A stretch of DNA of 7,004 bases from Desulfocapsa sp. (GTDB lineage Bacteria; Desulfobacterota; Desulfobulbia; Desulfobulbales; Desulfocapsaceae): assembly GCA_029935135.1 (NCBI GenBank), contig JAOZKX010000105.1, positions 1-7,004 of the forward strand. The letters run 5' to 3'. Positions within the stretch are counted from its first letter, which is position 1; each line of letters starts with the position of its first letter. The notes beneath the pieces were generated by a model. It had not been told where the DNA came from and ran no database searches. It saw nothing but the letters and a program-made list of their open reading frames with translations. Of the stretch, positions 6,904 to 7,004 are shown one piece after another. Made by a program: the position numbers and the translations under genes.

Positions 6904-6934
6904 CTATCTATAGGGATAGTTAAAGAATAACTAT
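6904..6934 (-). repeat. Inverted repeats in the kor operon leader (possible operator or leader hairpin)
   Basis: A perfect 7+7 dyad, ATAGTTA-5-TAACTAT, occupies 6916-6934. A second, weaker 5+5 dyad, CTATC-6-GATAG, occupies 6904-6919 and shares ATAG with the first, so the two could not both form hairpins in one RNA. Both lie between the predicted transcription start (about 6951) and korD. The symmetry fits a dimeric repressor site just as well as an RNA structure; I recognise no specific regulator's consensus. Confidence 0.45.
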
Positions 6935-6957
6935 TAATTTTGTATCTATCTTTTATT

Positions 6958-6985
6958 GTTATAGCGAAGAATGTATAGGAGTCAA
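6958..6985 (-). promoter_or_regulatory. Sigma-70-type promoter of the korDABC operon
   Basis: On the minus strand, a -35 box TTGACT (6985-6980, 5 of 6 consensus) and a -10 box TATAAC (6963-6958, 5 of 6) are separated by 16 bases. Transcription would begin near 6951, leaving a leader of about 90 bases before korD. The region 6861-7004 holds no gene that I can support apart from this promoter, the leader dyads and the korD ribosome site. No upstream gene is visible to supply another promoter within the window. Confidence 0.65.
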
Positions 6986-7004
6986 GCAGATTAGGTTGAA
7001 TTGA

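Overview
The window looks like ordinary chromosomal sequence from an anaerobic bacterium. A four-subunit ferredoxin-dependent 2-oxoacid oxidoreductase, oxygen-sensitive radical SAM enzymes and the general look of the proteins suggest Desulfobacterota, perhaps a Desulfobulbales-type sulfate reducer or sulfur disproportionator. That placement is an impression from protein resemblance and moderate GC; no marker gene fixes it. It is almost fully coding, with no RNA gene, CRISPR array, insertion sequence or phage gene visible.

Left half, plus strand (1-3590): a tightly packed run of four genes. It holds the 3' part of serC (serine and vitamin B6 synthesis), an uncharacterised radical SAM protein with an unusual C-X4-C-X2-C cluster motif, rlmN (23S rRNA A2503 and tRNA A37 methylation), and a stand-alone SagB/ThcOx-type nitroreductase. 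Gaps are 12 and 1 bases, then an 8-base overlap, so they are probably co-transcribed from a promoter left of the window. Their functions do not form one obvious pathway.

Right half, minus strand (6985 down to 3604): a complete 2-oxoglutarate:ferredoxin oxidoreductase operon in the order korD-korA-korB-korC (as in oorDABC), followed after 21 bases by a small two-helix membrane protein of unknown function. A good sigma-70-type promoter (TTGACT, 16 bases, TATAAC) lies about 100 bases upstream of korD, and the roughly 90-base leader carries a perfect 7+7 inverted repeat. KorA and KorB form the TPP/[4Fe-4S] catalytic core, KorC completes the domain set, and KorD is a 2x[4Fe-4S] ferredoxin subunit linking electrons to ferredoxin.

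The two operons converge with only 13 bases between stop codons. A weak terminator-like hairpin for the kor operon lies inside the 3' end of the opposing nitroreductase gene. I found no convincing new biological system. The points most worth a second look are the radical SAM protein with atypical cysteine spacing, the small membrane protein tied to the kor operon, and the kor leader dyads.
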